A DNA stretch of 64,000 bases from Vibrio salinus (GCF_021272385.1 NZ_JAJSDZ010000007.1:124001-188000); one strand, 5' to 3'; shown: positions 21,066-30,527, counted from the first letter of the stretch. Translations and numbers: made by a program. Notes: generated from the sequence alone by a model not told the origin.

Positions 21066-21824
21066 TTATTCTTTGTCTGATTTTTGTCCGTAATAAGCAT
21101 CTTTACCGTGTTTTCTCAGATAATGCTTATCCAGTAGGGCTTGATTGATATGACTTACATTTGAATTGATCTGAAGCGTCTTCAACGCCATCGAGGCCAC
21201 CGTTTCCAAAACAACAGCATTGTGAACCGCCTGATGAGGATCAAGCCCCCAACTAAAAGGGCCGTGTTCTTTGACAATAATTCCCGGTATCGCAAGCGCA
21301 TCATTACCAGCGATCGTTTCAATAATGACTTTGCCGGTATTGAGTTCGTAATGATCCGCAATCTCTTCGTCTGTCAGGGCCCGGGTACATGGGATACTGC
21401 CATAAAAATAATCGGCGTGAGTCGTTCCCAGCGCCGGGATAGGTACCCCCGCCTGAGCCCACGATGTTGCATTGGATGAATGAGTATGAACAACACCACC
21501 AAGCCCGGCGAACGCTTTATACAGTTCAATGTGGGTATCAGTATCAGAAGAAGGATTCATCTCTCCATCAACCACATTGCCTTTTAAATCTACCACCACC
21601 ATTTTTTCCGGTGACAGCTTTTCATAGTCAACACCACTGGGTTTGATAACCACCAGACCTGATTCGCGATCAATTCCGGAGACATTACCCCAGGTAAAGG
21701 TCACCAGATTATAGCGTTGCAGATCCATATTCGCCTGCCACACTTTTTGCTTGAGGATATTTAGACGAGACTTTAAATTCATATCGAATTCAACAGGGGA
21801 ACGAAATAGTACGTCACTGTTCAT
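21066..21824 (-). CDS. araD: L-ribulose-5-phosphate 4-epimerase
   Basis: The enzyme turns L-ribulose-5-phosphate into D-xylulose-5-phosphate for the pentose phosphate pathway. Class II aldolase fold with zinc-binding His pair in [16 protein letters not shown], plus [28 protein letters not shown] and the ending [18 protein letters not shown], which matches AraD. UlaF and SgbE are close relatives, but the neighbours decide for AraD. The frame opens at ATG 21875; I chose ATG 21824, which has GGAG nine bases upstream and gives 252 residues. The extra N-terminus of about 30 residues relative to E. coli may mean the real start is ATG 21782, which lacks a ribosome site. Confidence 0.93.
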   Translation of the reverse strand: MNSDVLFRSPVEFDMNLKSRLNILKQKVWQANMDLQRYNLVTFTWGNVSGIDRESGLVVIKPSGVDYEKLSPEKMVVVDLKGNVVDGEMNPSSDTDTHIELYKAFAGLGGVVHTHSSNATSWAQAGVPIPALGTTHADYFYGSIPCTRALTDEEIADHYELNTGKVIIETIAGNDALAIPGIIVKEHGPFSWGLDPHQAVHNAVVLETVASMALKTLQINSNVSHINQALLDKHYLRKHGKDAYYGQKSDKE

Positions 21825-21972
21825 AATCAATAACTCCAACCGGGTCGATCTACCGACATATTGAGCAATCAGCATTAGCTAAAATATCGCTCAGCCCGAT
21901 TGTCCAACGTTCCAATACCTATCAGTTATAGCCGTTAGAGGTTAAATAAAACATGAATGAGCCTGCTAAAAA

Positions 21973-21989
21973 CATGGACAAATACGTTA
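21973..21989 (+). promoter_or_regulatory. Candidate AraC site, distal
   Basis: CATGGA-N7-GTTA resembles the E. coli AraC half-site (TATGGA-N7-GCTA in this orientation) with two mismatches. It is part of a direct repeat, GCTAwAwACATGGACAAA, repeated 173 bases away at 22138. It lies 150 bases upstream of the araD start. Confidence 0.45.
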
Positions 21990-22145
21990 CCCCTGTTTTT
22001 GTGTGATTTAACCAAGGAAAATGCTCATATGAGTACAGGATAGGCAACTTGTATGAAATATTTCCTCCAAATCATGAAATAATCATTTCATCAATATTAA
22101 TTAGCCAACAAGTGAGATCCACCTCATAGCCAGTTAAGCTATATA

Positions 22146-22162
22146 CATGGACAAAAGCGCTA
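22146..22162 (+). promoter_or_regulatory. Candidate AraC site, araF-proximal
   Basis: CATGGA-N7-GCTA matches the E. coli AraC half-site pattern with one mismatch. A facing copy, TAGA-N7-TCCATC (22170-22186), follows eight bases later with two mismatches. The site is about 105 bases upstream of the araF start, in the 440-base divergent gap that must serve both araDA and araFGH. I see no convincing CRP site, though one is likely. Confidence 0.55.
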
Positions 22163-22266
22163 CTTTTTTTAGATGTGAGTTCCATCACTTCAATCAATCA
22201 TTCATTAAACAAATAATGATTTTGAAACAAACCCTACATAACGATAAAAGTGGATGGAATAGCACT

Positions 22267-23271
22267 ATGAAGACGATTAAAAAAACGCTCGCTGTCGCTG
22301 CTTTAACTGGCGCGGCACTGTTAAGTGCCTCTGCCAATGCTTTTTTTGGAAGCAATGATGATGAAATGAAACTGGGCTATCTGGTGAAACAACCCGAAGA
22401 ACCCTGGTTTCAAACGGAATGGAGCTTTGCAGAAAAAGCTGGTAAAAAATATGGCTTTGAAGTGATAAAAATGGCGGTACCGGACGGTGAAAAAACGCTG
22501 AATGCCATTGATACCCTGGCCGCCAGTGGCGCAAAAGGATTCGTTATTTGTACTCCGGATCCTAAATTAGGCCCGGCCATCATGGCCAAAGCGAAAAGCT
22601 ATGACCTGAAAGTTGTCACGGTGGATGATCAGTTCTTAAATGCAAAAGGTCAGCCCATGAAAAGTGTCCCTTTAGTGATGATGGCAGCCAGTCAAATCGG
22701 TTATCGTCAGGGTCAGGAACTTTATAAAGAAATGACCAAACGGGGATGGGATGCAAAAAACTCCGCCGTGATGGCAATTACCGCCGATGAACTGGATACG
22801 GCCCGCCGACGGGTGGACGGTTCGATCAAAGCACTAAAAGAAGCTGGCTTCCCGGCAGGTCAAATCTACCGCGTACCAACCAAAACAAACGATATTCCCG
22901 GAGCCTTAGATGCGGCAAACTCGTTACTGGTTCAATACCCAATGGTGAAACACTGGTTGGTTGTTGGAATGAATGATAACACCGTGCTTGGAGGAATCCG
23001 GGCCACTGAAGGTCAGGGGTTTGATGCAGCAAATGTCATTGGTATTGGTATTAACGGCGTAGATGCGGTCACTGAACTGGCAAAAACCAAACCCACCGGT
23101 TTTTATGGTTCATTGCTGCCAAGTCCTGATGTTCATGGATTCAAGAGCATCGAATCGCTTTACAAATGGGTCAAAGACGGTGTCGAACCTAAGAAATTTG
23201 TCGAAGTAACAGATGTCGTTCTGATTACCAGAGACAACTACAAAGATGAATTAGCGAAAAAAGGACTTTAA
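22267..23271 (+). CDS. araF: L-arabinose-binding periplasmic protein
   Basis: The product has 334 residues (E. coli 329). A signal peptide with cleavage after ANA at about residue 25 leads into a type I periplasmic binding fold: KLGYLVKQPEEPWFQTEWSFA, then VDDQFLNAKGQPM, and GMNDNTVLGGIRATEGQG near the hinge. It captures arabinose for AraGH. The open frame extends to 22147, but ATG 22267 directly precedes the signal peptide, so the extra 40 codons are not real. It is first in araFGH, 70 bases before araG. Confidence 0.96.
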   Translation: MKTIKKTLAVAALTGAALLSASANAFFGSNDDEMKLGYLVKQPEEPWFQTEWSFAEKAGKKYGFEVIKMAVPDGEKTLNAIDTLAASGAKGFVICTPDPKLGPAIMAKAKSYDLKVVTVDDQFLNAKGQPMKSVPLVMMAASQIGYRQGQELYKEMTKRGWDAKNSAVMAITADELDTARRRVDGSIKALKEAGFPAGQIYRVPTKTNDIPGALDAANSLLVQYPMVKHWLVVGMNDNTVLGGIRATEGQGFDAANVIGIGINGVDAVTELAKTKPTGFYGSLLPSPDVHGFKSIESLYKWVKDGVEPKKFVEVTDVVLITRDNYKDELAKKGL

Positions 23272-23341
23272 CTGAAATCCCGTATAGCGGCATGGATAAC
23301 ATCAAAAACATGCCGCTGATTTAGTATACCGGAGGCTAATC

Positions 23342-24856
23342 ATGGCGACGTCATCCTCTTACTTAGAGTTTTGCCAGATATCAAAACACTTCCCTGGTGT
23401 AAAAGCACTATCGAACATTAGTTTTCGGGCTAATAGCAATAGTATTCATGCACTTATGGGAGAAAACGGAGCCGGAAAATCGACTCTGCTGAAAATTTTA
23501 AGTGGCTTGTATCACCCAACAGAAGGCCATATCACCATCGATCAGGAACAGTTTACGTTTTCTTCAACAGCAGAAGCGCTTGAACATGGCATAGCCATTA
23601 TCTATCAGGAACTGAATCTGGTTCCGGAACTAAGCGTGGCCGAAAATATTTATCTCGGCCAACTTCCCACAAAAGGCGGCAAAGTGGATACGGAGACATT
23701 AAATAAGAATGCCCGCACCCAACTACAACGTCTAGGTGAAGACTTTGATCCATCACGCCCTCTGAAAGAATTTTCCATCGGCCAGTGGCAGATGGTTGAA
23801 ATCGCCAAAGCCCTGAGCCGTAATGCGCAAATTATCGCCTTTGATGAACCGACCAGTAGTCTGTCTCAGCGTGAAATCGAAAACCTGTTTAAGGTTATCC
23901 GGGAATTGAGGGATGACGGCAAAATCATTCTGTATGTTTCACACCGGATGGAAGAGATCTTTGAATTGTGTGATGCCATTACCATCTTCAAAGATGGCAT
24001 GCTCGTACAAACCTTTACCGATTTAACCGCTCTCACACAGGATCGTCTCGTTGAACTGATGGTCGGCAGAGAAATTAACGACATATATAACTACCGCACA
24101 CGAAAATATGGTGAAAGCGGCTTAAAAATTGAGAATATCGAGGGACCGGGCCTTTCTGCTCCGCTTTCTATGGATATCCGCAGAGGCGAAATTCTGGGTT
24201 TATTCGGGCTGGTCGGTGCCGGCCGGACAGAATTAACCCGTCTGATTTTCGGGGCAGAAAAACCCGAATCCGGAGAAATCACCGTCTTCGGTAAAAAAGT
24301 CAAAATAAAAACACCGGGAGATGCCATAAAAGCAGGCATCACGCTGTGTCCCGAAGACAGAAAAGCCGATGGGATCGTCCCCATTCTTTCCGTTCAGGAG
24401 AACACGAATATCAGCGCAAGGCCGGAATATCTGACTCTGGGCGGAATCGTCAACAACAGTTGGGAAAAAGAAAACGCCGAAGCCCAATGCGACGTACTGA
24501 ATGTTAAAGCCGCCAACCTTGCGCAAGCCATTGGCGAACTGTCCGGCGGTAACCAGCAAAAAGTCATTCTCGCCCGTTGGTTGTCCACACATATGAAAGT
24601 CATCTTACTAGATGAACCGACCCGGGGAATCGATGTCGGTGCGAAATCAGAAATTTACGAACTGATATTTAAACTGGCTGAAAGTGGTGTGGCTGTTCTG
24701 GTCATCTCAAGTGACTTACCAGAAGTACTCGGCATTTCAGACCGCCTTCTGGTCATGAAAGATGGCGCGGTTACCGGAGAGCTTCAACGTGAAGATTTTA
24801 ATGAACAGACAGCATTGCGCTTAGCCATGCTAGGAACAAAAGATGCAGCTGCATAA
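23342..24856 (+). CDS. araG: Arabinose ABC transporter ATPase
   Basis: The product has 504 residues with two ABC domains, as in all sugar importers of this class. First domain: Walker A GENGAGKST near residue 38, signature EFSIGQWQMVEIAKAL and Walker B IIAFDEPTSSL. Second domain: degenerate Walker A (GLVGAGRTELTRLIFGAE), signature ELSGGNQQKVILARWL and Walker B VILLDEPTRGIDVG. Length equals E. coli AraG. ATG 23342 follows a GGAGG ribosome site, and the araH frame begins just after its stop. Confidence 0.96.
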   Translation: MATSSSYLEFCQISKHFPGVKALSNISFRANSNSIHALMGENGAGKSTLLKILSGLYHPTEGHITIDQEQFTFSSTAEALEHGIAIIYQELNLVPELSVAENIYLGQLPTKGGKVDTETLNKNARTQLQRLGEDFDPSRPLKEFSIGQWQMVEIAKALSRNAQIIAFDEPTSSLSQREIENLFKVIRELRDDGKIILYVSHRMEEIFELCDAITIFKDGMLVQTFTDLTALTQDRLVELMVGREINDIYNYRTRKYGESGLKIENIEGPGLSAPLSMDIRRGEILGLFGLVGAGRTELTRLIFGAEKPESGEITVFGKKVKIKTPGDAIKAGITLCPEDRKADGIVPILSVQENTNISARPEYLTLGGIVNNSWEKENAEAQCDVLNVKAANLAQAIGELSGGNQQKVILARWLSTHMKVILLDEPTRGIDVGAKSEIYELIFKLAESGVAVLVISSDLPEVLGISDRLLVMKDGAVTGELQREDFNEQTALRLAMLGTKDAAA

Positions 24857-24869
24857 GAGGAAAGATCCT

Positions 24870-25859
24870 ATGGCGACTACAAGTACAACTAAACTCAATA
24901 ATAATGAGAAAAAATCATCGATTGATTTCTCTCATGTCTGGGACAGATTCGGCATGCTCATGGTCTTTGCCGGCTTATTCTTATTATGCTCCTTTTTTGT
25001 CCCGTATTTTGCAACCTTCATCAATATGAAAGGCTTAGGGCTGGCGATTTCTATGAGCGGTATGGTCGCTTGTGCGATGTTATTCTGCTTAGCCTGTGGT
25101 GACTTAGACCTGTCCGTTGCCTCTGTCATTGCCTGCGCCGGCGTAGTGACTGCCGTTGCTATTAACGCAACCGGAAGTGTGGTTATGGGTATTGGTGCCG
25201 GATTATTGTCTGGTGTCGGATTTGGTCTGCTCAACGGTTTTGTTATTGCAAAATTACAGGTCAACGCTCTGATCACAACCTTAGCAACGATGCAGATTGC
25301 CCGCGGACTGGGCTACATCATTTCCGATGGTAAAGCTGTCGGTATTACTGAGGAAAGCTTCTTTGCTCTAGGCAACTCATCGGTCTTCGGAATTCCAACC
25401 CCTATCTGGCTAACCATCATCACCTTTGCCGTGTTTGCTTTTCTGCTTAACAAAACCGTTTATGGACGCAATACCCTTGCGATTGGCGGTAACGAAGAAG
25501 CCGCGCGTCTGGCCGGGGTTAACGTTGTAAAAACCAAGATGATCATCTTCACGGTCCAGGGATTCATCTCTGCATTGGCCGGTGTCATTCTTGCAGCCAG
25601 AATGACCAGTGGGCAACCGATGACATCAGTCGGCTTCGAACTGGTCGTCATCTCAGCCTGCGTTCTTGGTGGCGTTTCACTGAAAGGTGGGGTTGGTAAA
25701 GTATCCTACGTAATTGCCGGGGTTCTGATTCTGGGTACCGTGGAAAATGCCATGAACCTGTTAAATATGTCGCCATTCGCCCAATACGTGGTCCGCGGTG
25801 CAATCCTGCTTGCTGCCGTTATTTTCGACCGCTACAAACAAGCCTCCAGAAAGATTTAA
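24870..25859 (+). CDS. araH: Arabinose ABC transporter permease
   Basis: The product has 329 residues (E. coli 328), with about ten membrane segments and the sugar permease motifs CAMLFCLACGDLDLSVAS and NALITTLATMQIARG, with the EAA-like loop TVYGRNTLAIGGNEEAARLAGV. The open frame reaches back to 24843 inside araG, but ATG 24870 behind AGAGGA gives the family start MATTSTT. It ends the araFGH operon and is followed by a strong terminator. Confidence 0.96.
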   Translation: MATTSTTKLNNNEKKSSIDFSHVWDRFGMLMVFAGLFLLCSFFVPYFATFINMKGLGLAISMSGMVACAMLFCLACGDLDLSVASVIACAGVVTAVAINATGSVVMGIGAGLLSGVGFGLLNGFVIAKLQVNALITTLATMQIARGLGYIISDGKAVGITEESFFALGNSSVFGIPTPIWLTIITFAVFAFLLNKTVYGRNTLAIGGNEEAARLAGVNVVKTKMIIFTVQGFISALAGVILAARMTSGQPMTSVGFELVVISACVLGGVSLKGGVGKVSYVIAGVLILGTVENAMNLLNMSPFAQYVVRGAILLAAVIFDRYKQASRKI

Positions 25860-25892
25860 ACATGTGGTATTTTATGCTCGAATGATGGCATT

Positions 25893-25926
25893 TCCCTTGA
25901 GATTCAATTATCTCAAGGGATTTTTT
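25893..25926 (+). terminator. araFGH terminator
   Basis: TCCCTTGAGAT and ATCTCAAGGGA form a perfect 11-bp stem around six bases, followed by T6. Confidence 0.95.
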
Positions 25927-26413
25927 CCTTTTCAGATCCAGAAAACAGGTTAACACACTGATTTTTAATGGGTTAATCGTCGAGCTGATGTACACCATTT
26001 CTCATAAAATATTTTGTGTATTTCCCATTTATTAGGGGCTTTACGGATCGAATTTAGGCGGTTTTCGTCTATATCTATAACAACGATATTTTCTGACGTT
26101 GTATCAAAATAATCCACTTAGCTTATGCTGATACTGTGAGCACTCCAAAGAAAGTCGCCAAAAAGAAAGGCTTGATAGCCATATCAAAGGCAATCATCTT
26201 TCACCAGACAAATAGCATGCTTTAAGCCTGGCAGCCACCCTGTACGGCGTTAATCGTTATAGGCATTGGCAACCGGGTTTATTGGGCGCTTGATTCATAC
26301 CGTTAATGACAAATCCACTAACGACTGGCTACATGTTTGTTCCACATGAAACCAACGTTCAATCCACCGGCCAGTCATACAGGTGGATTGATATCATTCG
26401 ATTAGGAAAGGAA
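25927..26413. other. Gene-free gap between araH and the pectinase
   Basis: No convincing gene is present. On the minus strand 25974-26123 a 49-codon frame from a GTG encodes VDYFDTTSENIVVIDIDEN and more, vaguely like the start of a CHASE2 sensor domain; this is too weak to call. A degraded parS-like sequence, TGTTCCACATGAAACC, lies at 26338-26353. The gap may be a relic of a lost gene or mobile element. Confidence 0.35.
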
Positions 26414-29014
26414 CTAAGGTAAATAATGAGTTAGCTCAGATAAAGCGTTAGTATGCTTGATCTCTTTAACGACTAATTGAGCCACTTTATTCGCACCTTT
26501 TTCCTGGAAATGCGTTGTATCCGGTTTTTTCAGCGTGCCGGAAGAGCGGGTTTTATAGAAAGGATATTTCTCTGGATCAACAGCCAGCCACAGTTTTTTC
26601 CATTCATCTCCCGACGTGCGATTTGCCATTTCAATCACTCTGCTTTGCATATCCAGCAAAGGAACATGGTGTTTGGCTGCCGTGTCTTTCACGGTTTGGG
26701 TATAGCTGCCAAAGAAGTGATAGCCATTCGCTTTGTTTTGTTTCGTGGTATGTTGCACTGGAGTAATTGGCACGCCTGGCCTATGTTTCACCGTTTTTGC
26801 CCGGGGCAAAGAGGTTAACATCACAGGGTGCAGGTGATGCTGTTTCGCAAAGCTGAGATATTTTTCCAGCGTAATCTGGAGAGACATATCTCGGTGACCC
26901 TCGGGATATTGAGGGTTTCCTGCTGCATCATTCGGATAAGTACAGAGGTTTGCTACATCGATCGGACCGCGTTTTTTCTTCGCACCATTACATTTTTCGT
27001 CATTATGACTGAACTGAATAAACAGATAATCTCCGGGTTGAACCAGCGGCGCCATCTGACTGAGCCATCGGCCATTGATATAATCCCGTGAACTTCTGCC
27101 TGAACGGGCACCATCGATCACCTGAATGTTTTTGTGATCAGAAACCAGATGGTCAAAAGCCTGTCCCCATCCCATTCTTGGATAAACATCGGATTCGTAG
27201 TTTGAAGCGGTTGAGTCACCGACAATAAAGATGCGTTTTTGAGCGTGCCGGACGACATCCTGGGCCTGGCTCAGTTGATGGTCCTGCAAAATATAATCTG
27301 GGATTTTTTTCAGGTTAATAATCGGGCGGAACTCTAAATCCGTCAGATAGGTTTTTGCAGCAAGCCCCGTCTTAGTGTCATACCCACGGTTATGGATAAC
27401 CTGAGAGGCGAGCTGGCGAATCACTGGCTGGTATTCCCGGGTGTAATTGACCGGATTCCATGACGGACCCGGATTGAGTCCAAATTGTTCAGCGACCGAT
27501 TGAAAAGCCTTAACAAAGTGTTGGTTTGCTTCAAGCCAGGCCTGGTGAGAAAACGCCGGCAGTTTCTTCATGGTCAACAGAAGCTGTGGTCCTTTAATGC
27601 CTTCATGGGCGGCCAATGATGAAGTAATTAAATCACTGAATGGGTTGATATTGGCCGTGGTTTCGCCATTATTCTTCACCTCAGCAACAATCGCACTGCT
27701 GCATATAGAACGATATTTATCACTTTTCAAACAGGATGCGCCGCTTTGATCATCGGCTGACACCAGAAGTGGCGGTGTCATACCGGCAATGCTGGTATGG
27801 TAATGACCTTGTTTATCGGTATTGATGACGGATGTCTTACCCATACTGTCTTTGATAGTCACTTCAGCAGGAAATGTCATTGCGGCATGAATGACTTCTC
27901 CGCGGATGGTACTTTTAGCCCCCAAGGTAAGACCCGGCTGCCATCCGGACAAAATATCCCGGTTCGTGTAATGCGTGAATTGCTGAGCGCTAAGCTGTGG
28001 TCTTTTTGAATCCTGCGAGTTCGCACCCGGGCCGACATTTTTGAATTCCAGGAAACGGGAATCTTTGGGATAAAACCAGATTTTATTATGATGAATATCT
28101 TTACCACTCATTTTATCCCAGCCATAAATGTGATCATCCATTTGGCAGTTAATGAATGCACTGTGACCAATGGCGTTAGGATCGGCATATCGCCCGTCAA
28201 CAAACGTTCTGGTTGGATGCCATGGACGCCCTAATCCATAACTGTGAGCAGGAACCTTCTCTTCTTTACTCAGGCGGCTGTCTTTAAACACCAGACCGAA
28301 AGGCGTTTTGATGTTGGTACTGGGAGCCGTGATGTAACCCATCACTTCTCCTTCTTTTACATCACCACGGTATCTTGCAACGATATCACTGCGCTCAAAT
28401 AATGCGGTGCCGTGACCGAAAATAAAGTCCACCGTACCGGTAATGCGTGATTTATCGAAATAAGTACGCCCTGCTTTTGTGTAAAACGTGTCTTGATAAC
28501 TTTTCAGGCTGACATCTTTAAAGGCGACTTTGTCTGCTTTTCTAGAGATAAGTAAGGCGACGGCTTGTGTGTTACGGATTCGGGTTGGATCGCCTTTGTC
28601 TTTGGCCTGATTGGCCGGATAGTCAAACCCATTTTCTATGGTTAACGATTGGGCACTGAAGTCAGTCGCATTAATATTGACGGTTCGGCTTCCGGTGGTA
28701 CCGAACTTTTTCCCGGTCTTCGGATTAATGGTACTGTTAGCGGTTGTGGCTGTAATGACGGTTTTATCACGGTCTTCGCCAATTAAATGAATATTAGGGC
28801 GTTTTACTTCCAGTTTTTCATGGTAAACACCGTTTCGGATATAAATGACATAGGGTTGATGATCATCAGGAGCATGTTCTATCGCTTGTTGAACAGAACG
28901 AAAATCACCGGAACCATCAGCAGCCACAGTGACGTCATAGAGTGGGAGAGCGACGGCAGAGGAAAGGTACAACATCGTTGATAGCCCCAGCCCTCTGACA
29001 AGGTGCTTATTCAT
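26414..29014 (-). CDS. Secreted pectin methylesterase / SGNH acetylesterase fusion
   Basis: The product has 866 residues. Signal peptide: about 1-23. A CE8 pectin methylesterase covers about 25-340 with all catalytic residues in family positions: Q150, Q174 and D175 (in QDTFY), D196 (in DFIFG), R263 and W265 (in LGRPW). A middle region (about 365-425, beta-rich) and a linker follow. The C-terminal part (about 592-850) is an SGNH hydrolase of the rhamnogalacturonan acetylesterase type (CE12): GDSTAS with S601, GARSGRSSRDY, SHND, and DTTH with D832 and H835. It should remove methyl and acetyl groups from pectin outside the cell. A KdgR-type operator lies just upstream, and AAAGGTGA precedes ATG 29014. 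The exact ester cleaved by the second domain is inferred from the family. Confidence 0.9.
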   Translation of the reverse strand: MNKHLVRGLGLSTMLYLSSAVALPLYDVTVAADGSGDFRSVQQAIEHAPDDHQPYVIYIRNGVYHEKLEVKRPNIHLIGEDRDKTVITATTANSTINPKTGKKFGTTGSRTVNINATDFSAQSLTIENGFDYPANQAKDKGDPTRIRNTQAVALLISRKADKVAFKDVSLKSYQDTFYTKAGRTYFDKSRITGTVDFIFGHGTALFERSDIVARYRGDVKEGEVMGYITAPSTNIKTPFGLVFKDSRLSKEEKVPAHSYGLGRPWHPTRTFVDGRYADPNAIGHSAFINCQMDDHIYGWDKMSGKDIHHNKIWFYPKDSRFLEFKNVGPGANSQDSKRPQLSAQQFTHYTNRDILSGWQPGLTLGAKSTIRGEVIHAAMTFPAEVTIKDSMGKTSVINTDKQGHYHTSIAGMTPPLLVSADDQSGASCLKSDKYRSICSSAIVAEVKNNGETTANINPFSDLITSSLAAHEGIKGPQLLLTMKKLPAFSHQAWLEANQHFVKAFQSVAEQFGLNPGPSWNPVNYTREYQPVIRQLASQVIHNRGYDTKTGLAAKTYLTDLEFRPIINLKKIPDYILQDHQLSQAQDVVRHAQKRIFIVGDSTASNYESDVYPRMGWGQAFDHLVSDHKNIQVIDGARSGRSSRDYINGRWLSQMAPLVQPGDYLFIQFSHNDEKCNGAKKKRGPIDVANLCTYPNDAAGNPQYPEGHRDMSLQITLEKYLSFAKQHHLHPVMLTSLPRAKTVKHRPGVPITPVQHTTKQNKANGYHFFGSYTQTVKDTAAKHHVPLLDMQSRVIEMANRTSGDEWKKLWLAVDPEKYPFYKTRSSGTLKKPDTTHFQEKGANKVAQLVVKEIKHTNALSELTHYLP

Positions 29015-29051
29015 AGCTTCACCTTTATTATTGAAATGTAAGGTCTAAAAA

Positions 29052-29070
29052 AAAGAAACGATGTTTTATT
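29052..29070 (-). promoter_or_regulatory. KdgR-type operator upstream of the pectinase
   Basis: AAAGAAACGATGTTTTATT matches the KdgR consensus AATRAAAYnnYRTTTYATT at all fixed positions but one. It lies 38 bases before the start codon, where repression would be expected. KdgR releases on binding ketodeoxygluconate, linking the enzyme to pectin breakdown. The rest of 29015-29284 holds an imperfect hairpin at 29128-29156 and no gene. Confidence 0.7.
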
Positions 29071-29284
29071 TTATTTTTTTTTTTATTCTAAACCGTGATC
29101 GAGCCGTAAGAGTGAATATTAAATAAGCGGGAAACCGGGGAAGATTTCCCGGTTTCTGAGGAAAATCACAAAAGGATCATCCGCGAAAAATGAAATGAAC
29201 AGTAAAAATAAGCATATGAATTATATGGTCTATATGATCAGTCACCAGCTATAAGGGGTAATCGTGCTCCACTTTGCCACAGTT

Positions 29285-30472
29285 CTAAACCCATTGCCCG
29301 GCCACCCAACCGGAAGACCATGCCCATTGAAAGTTGAACCCGCCTAACCAACCGGCCACATCCATCACTTCACCGACAAAATACAACCCTTTGACGTGCT
29401 TACATTCCATCGTCTTTGATGATAAGGCGTTCGTATCAACGCCACCAAGCGTTACTTCTGCCGTCCTGTACCCTTCCGTACTATTGGGAATAATGGACCA
29501 ATGCGATAACGTCTCAACCATTGTCGTCACTTCTTTGGGATTCAACTGGCGCAGTGGCTTATCAACCAGCTCTTTTCGGTCTATCAGGACTTCTATCACC
29601 CGTTTCGGTAACACTTTGGATAAGGTATTTTTTAACGTTTGATTCGGATGTTTTGCTTTCACGCTCTCCAGCAAGGCGTTGACGTCGTCATCCGGCACTA
29701 AATCCACCGTGACCCTCTGACCCGGCTTCCAGTAGGATGAAATCTGGAGTACAGAGGGACCGGAAAGACCGCGATGAGTAAACAGCAACGCTTCTTTAAA
29801 CGTTGTGCCGTCTTCAGCGGTCATCACAACCGGAATCGCAATACCGGATAACGCCGCAAATTGATCTTTGTCTTCCTTGTGTAAGGTAAAAGGAACCAAC
29901 GCGGCACTGGTCGGTATCACCGGTAATCCAAAGCTTTCGGCCACCCGGTACCCAAATGGTGTTGCACCCAGTTTCGGCATAGATAACCCACCGGTTGCAA
30001 CAACAACCGATTCACTCTCAACCACCAGATCATCGACCTGCAGGCGAAAGCCACCAGCCGTCTTCACCAGTTGTTGAATATCAGCCTGATACCGGAAACG
30101 AATATTGGGCAAATCACATTCTGCGAGCAACAAGTCAACTATGTTTTTCGCCGAATCCAGGCAGAACAGTTGCCCATGTTCCCGTTCTTCATACGCAATA
30201 TCATACCTGGCCACCAAACTGATAAAATCCCAGTTGGTATACTGGGATAACGCAGACTTCACGAAATGCGGATTTTGGCACAAATAGTTTGCAGCCGAGA
30301 TATCGTAGTTAGTAAAGTTACAGCGACCACCACCAGAGATTAAGATCTTCCGGCCGGGTTTTTTGGCATGATCCAATACCAACACCCGGCGGCCTCTCTG
30401 ACCGGCCTGAGCCGCACACATTAAGCCGGCCGCACCTGCCCCTATCACAACAACATCAACGTTTTCACTCAT
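29285..30472 (-). CDS. YhiN/HI0933-family flavoprotein
   Basis: The product has 395 residues. The N-terminal dinucleotide fold is VVVIGAGAAGLMCA, followed by the family signature GRKILISGGGRCNFTN near residue 40. The C-terminus has GLYFVGEVMDVAGWLGGFNFQWAWSSG. These define the HI0933-like NAD(P)/FAD-dependent family (YhiN). The physiological reaction is not established; some relatives reduce unsaturated bile-acid intermediates. It is transcribed alone from a promoter after the uspB terminator. Confidence 0.88.
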   Translation of the reverse strand: MSENVDVVVIGAGAAGLMCAAQAGQRGRRVLVLDHAKKPGRKILISGGGRCNFTNYDISAANYLCQNPHFVKSALSQYTNWDFISLVARYDIAYEEREHGQLFCLDSAKNIVDLLLAECDLPNIRFRYQADIQQLVKTAGGFRLQVDDLVVESESVVVATGGLSMPKLGATPFGYRVAESFGLPVIPTSAALVPFTLHKEDKDQFAALSGIAIPVVMTAEDGTTFKEALLFTHRGLSGPSVLQISSYWKPGQRVTVDLVPDDDVNALLESVKAKHPNQTLKNTLSKVLPKRVIEVLIDRKELVDKPLRQLNPKEVTTMVETLSHWSIIPNSTEGYRTAEVTLGGVDTNALSSKTMECKHVKGLYFVGEVMDVAGWLGGFNFQWAWSSGWVAGQWV

Positions 30473-30490
30473 ACTTACAAACTCAGGAAG

Positions 30491-30527
30491 AATAAAAGAA
30501 AGGATGTGTTAAAAACACATCCTTTAC
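30491..30527 (-). terminator. uspB terminator
   Basis: AGGATGTGTT and AACACATCCT form a perfect 10-bp stem around AAA; the minus strand continues TTCTTTTATT. The structure is near-symmetrical. Confidence 0.7.

Noticed and set aside
22147..22266. 40-codon N-terminal extension of AraF
   Set aside because: The real signal peptide begins at ATG 22267, and the extension covers the candidate AraC sites.
26136..26147. SlmA-like sequence GTGAGCACTCCA
   Set aside because: Only 9 of 12 positions match GTGAGTACTCAC; such matches are expected by chance.
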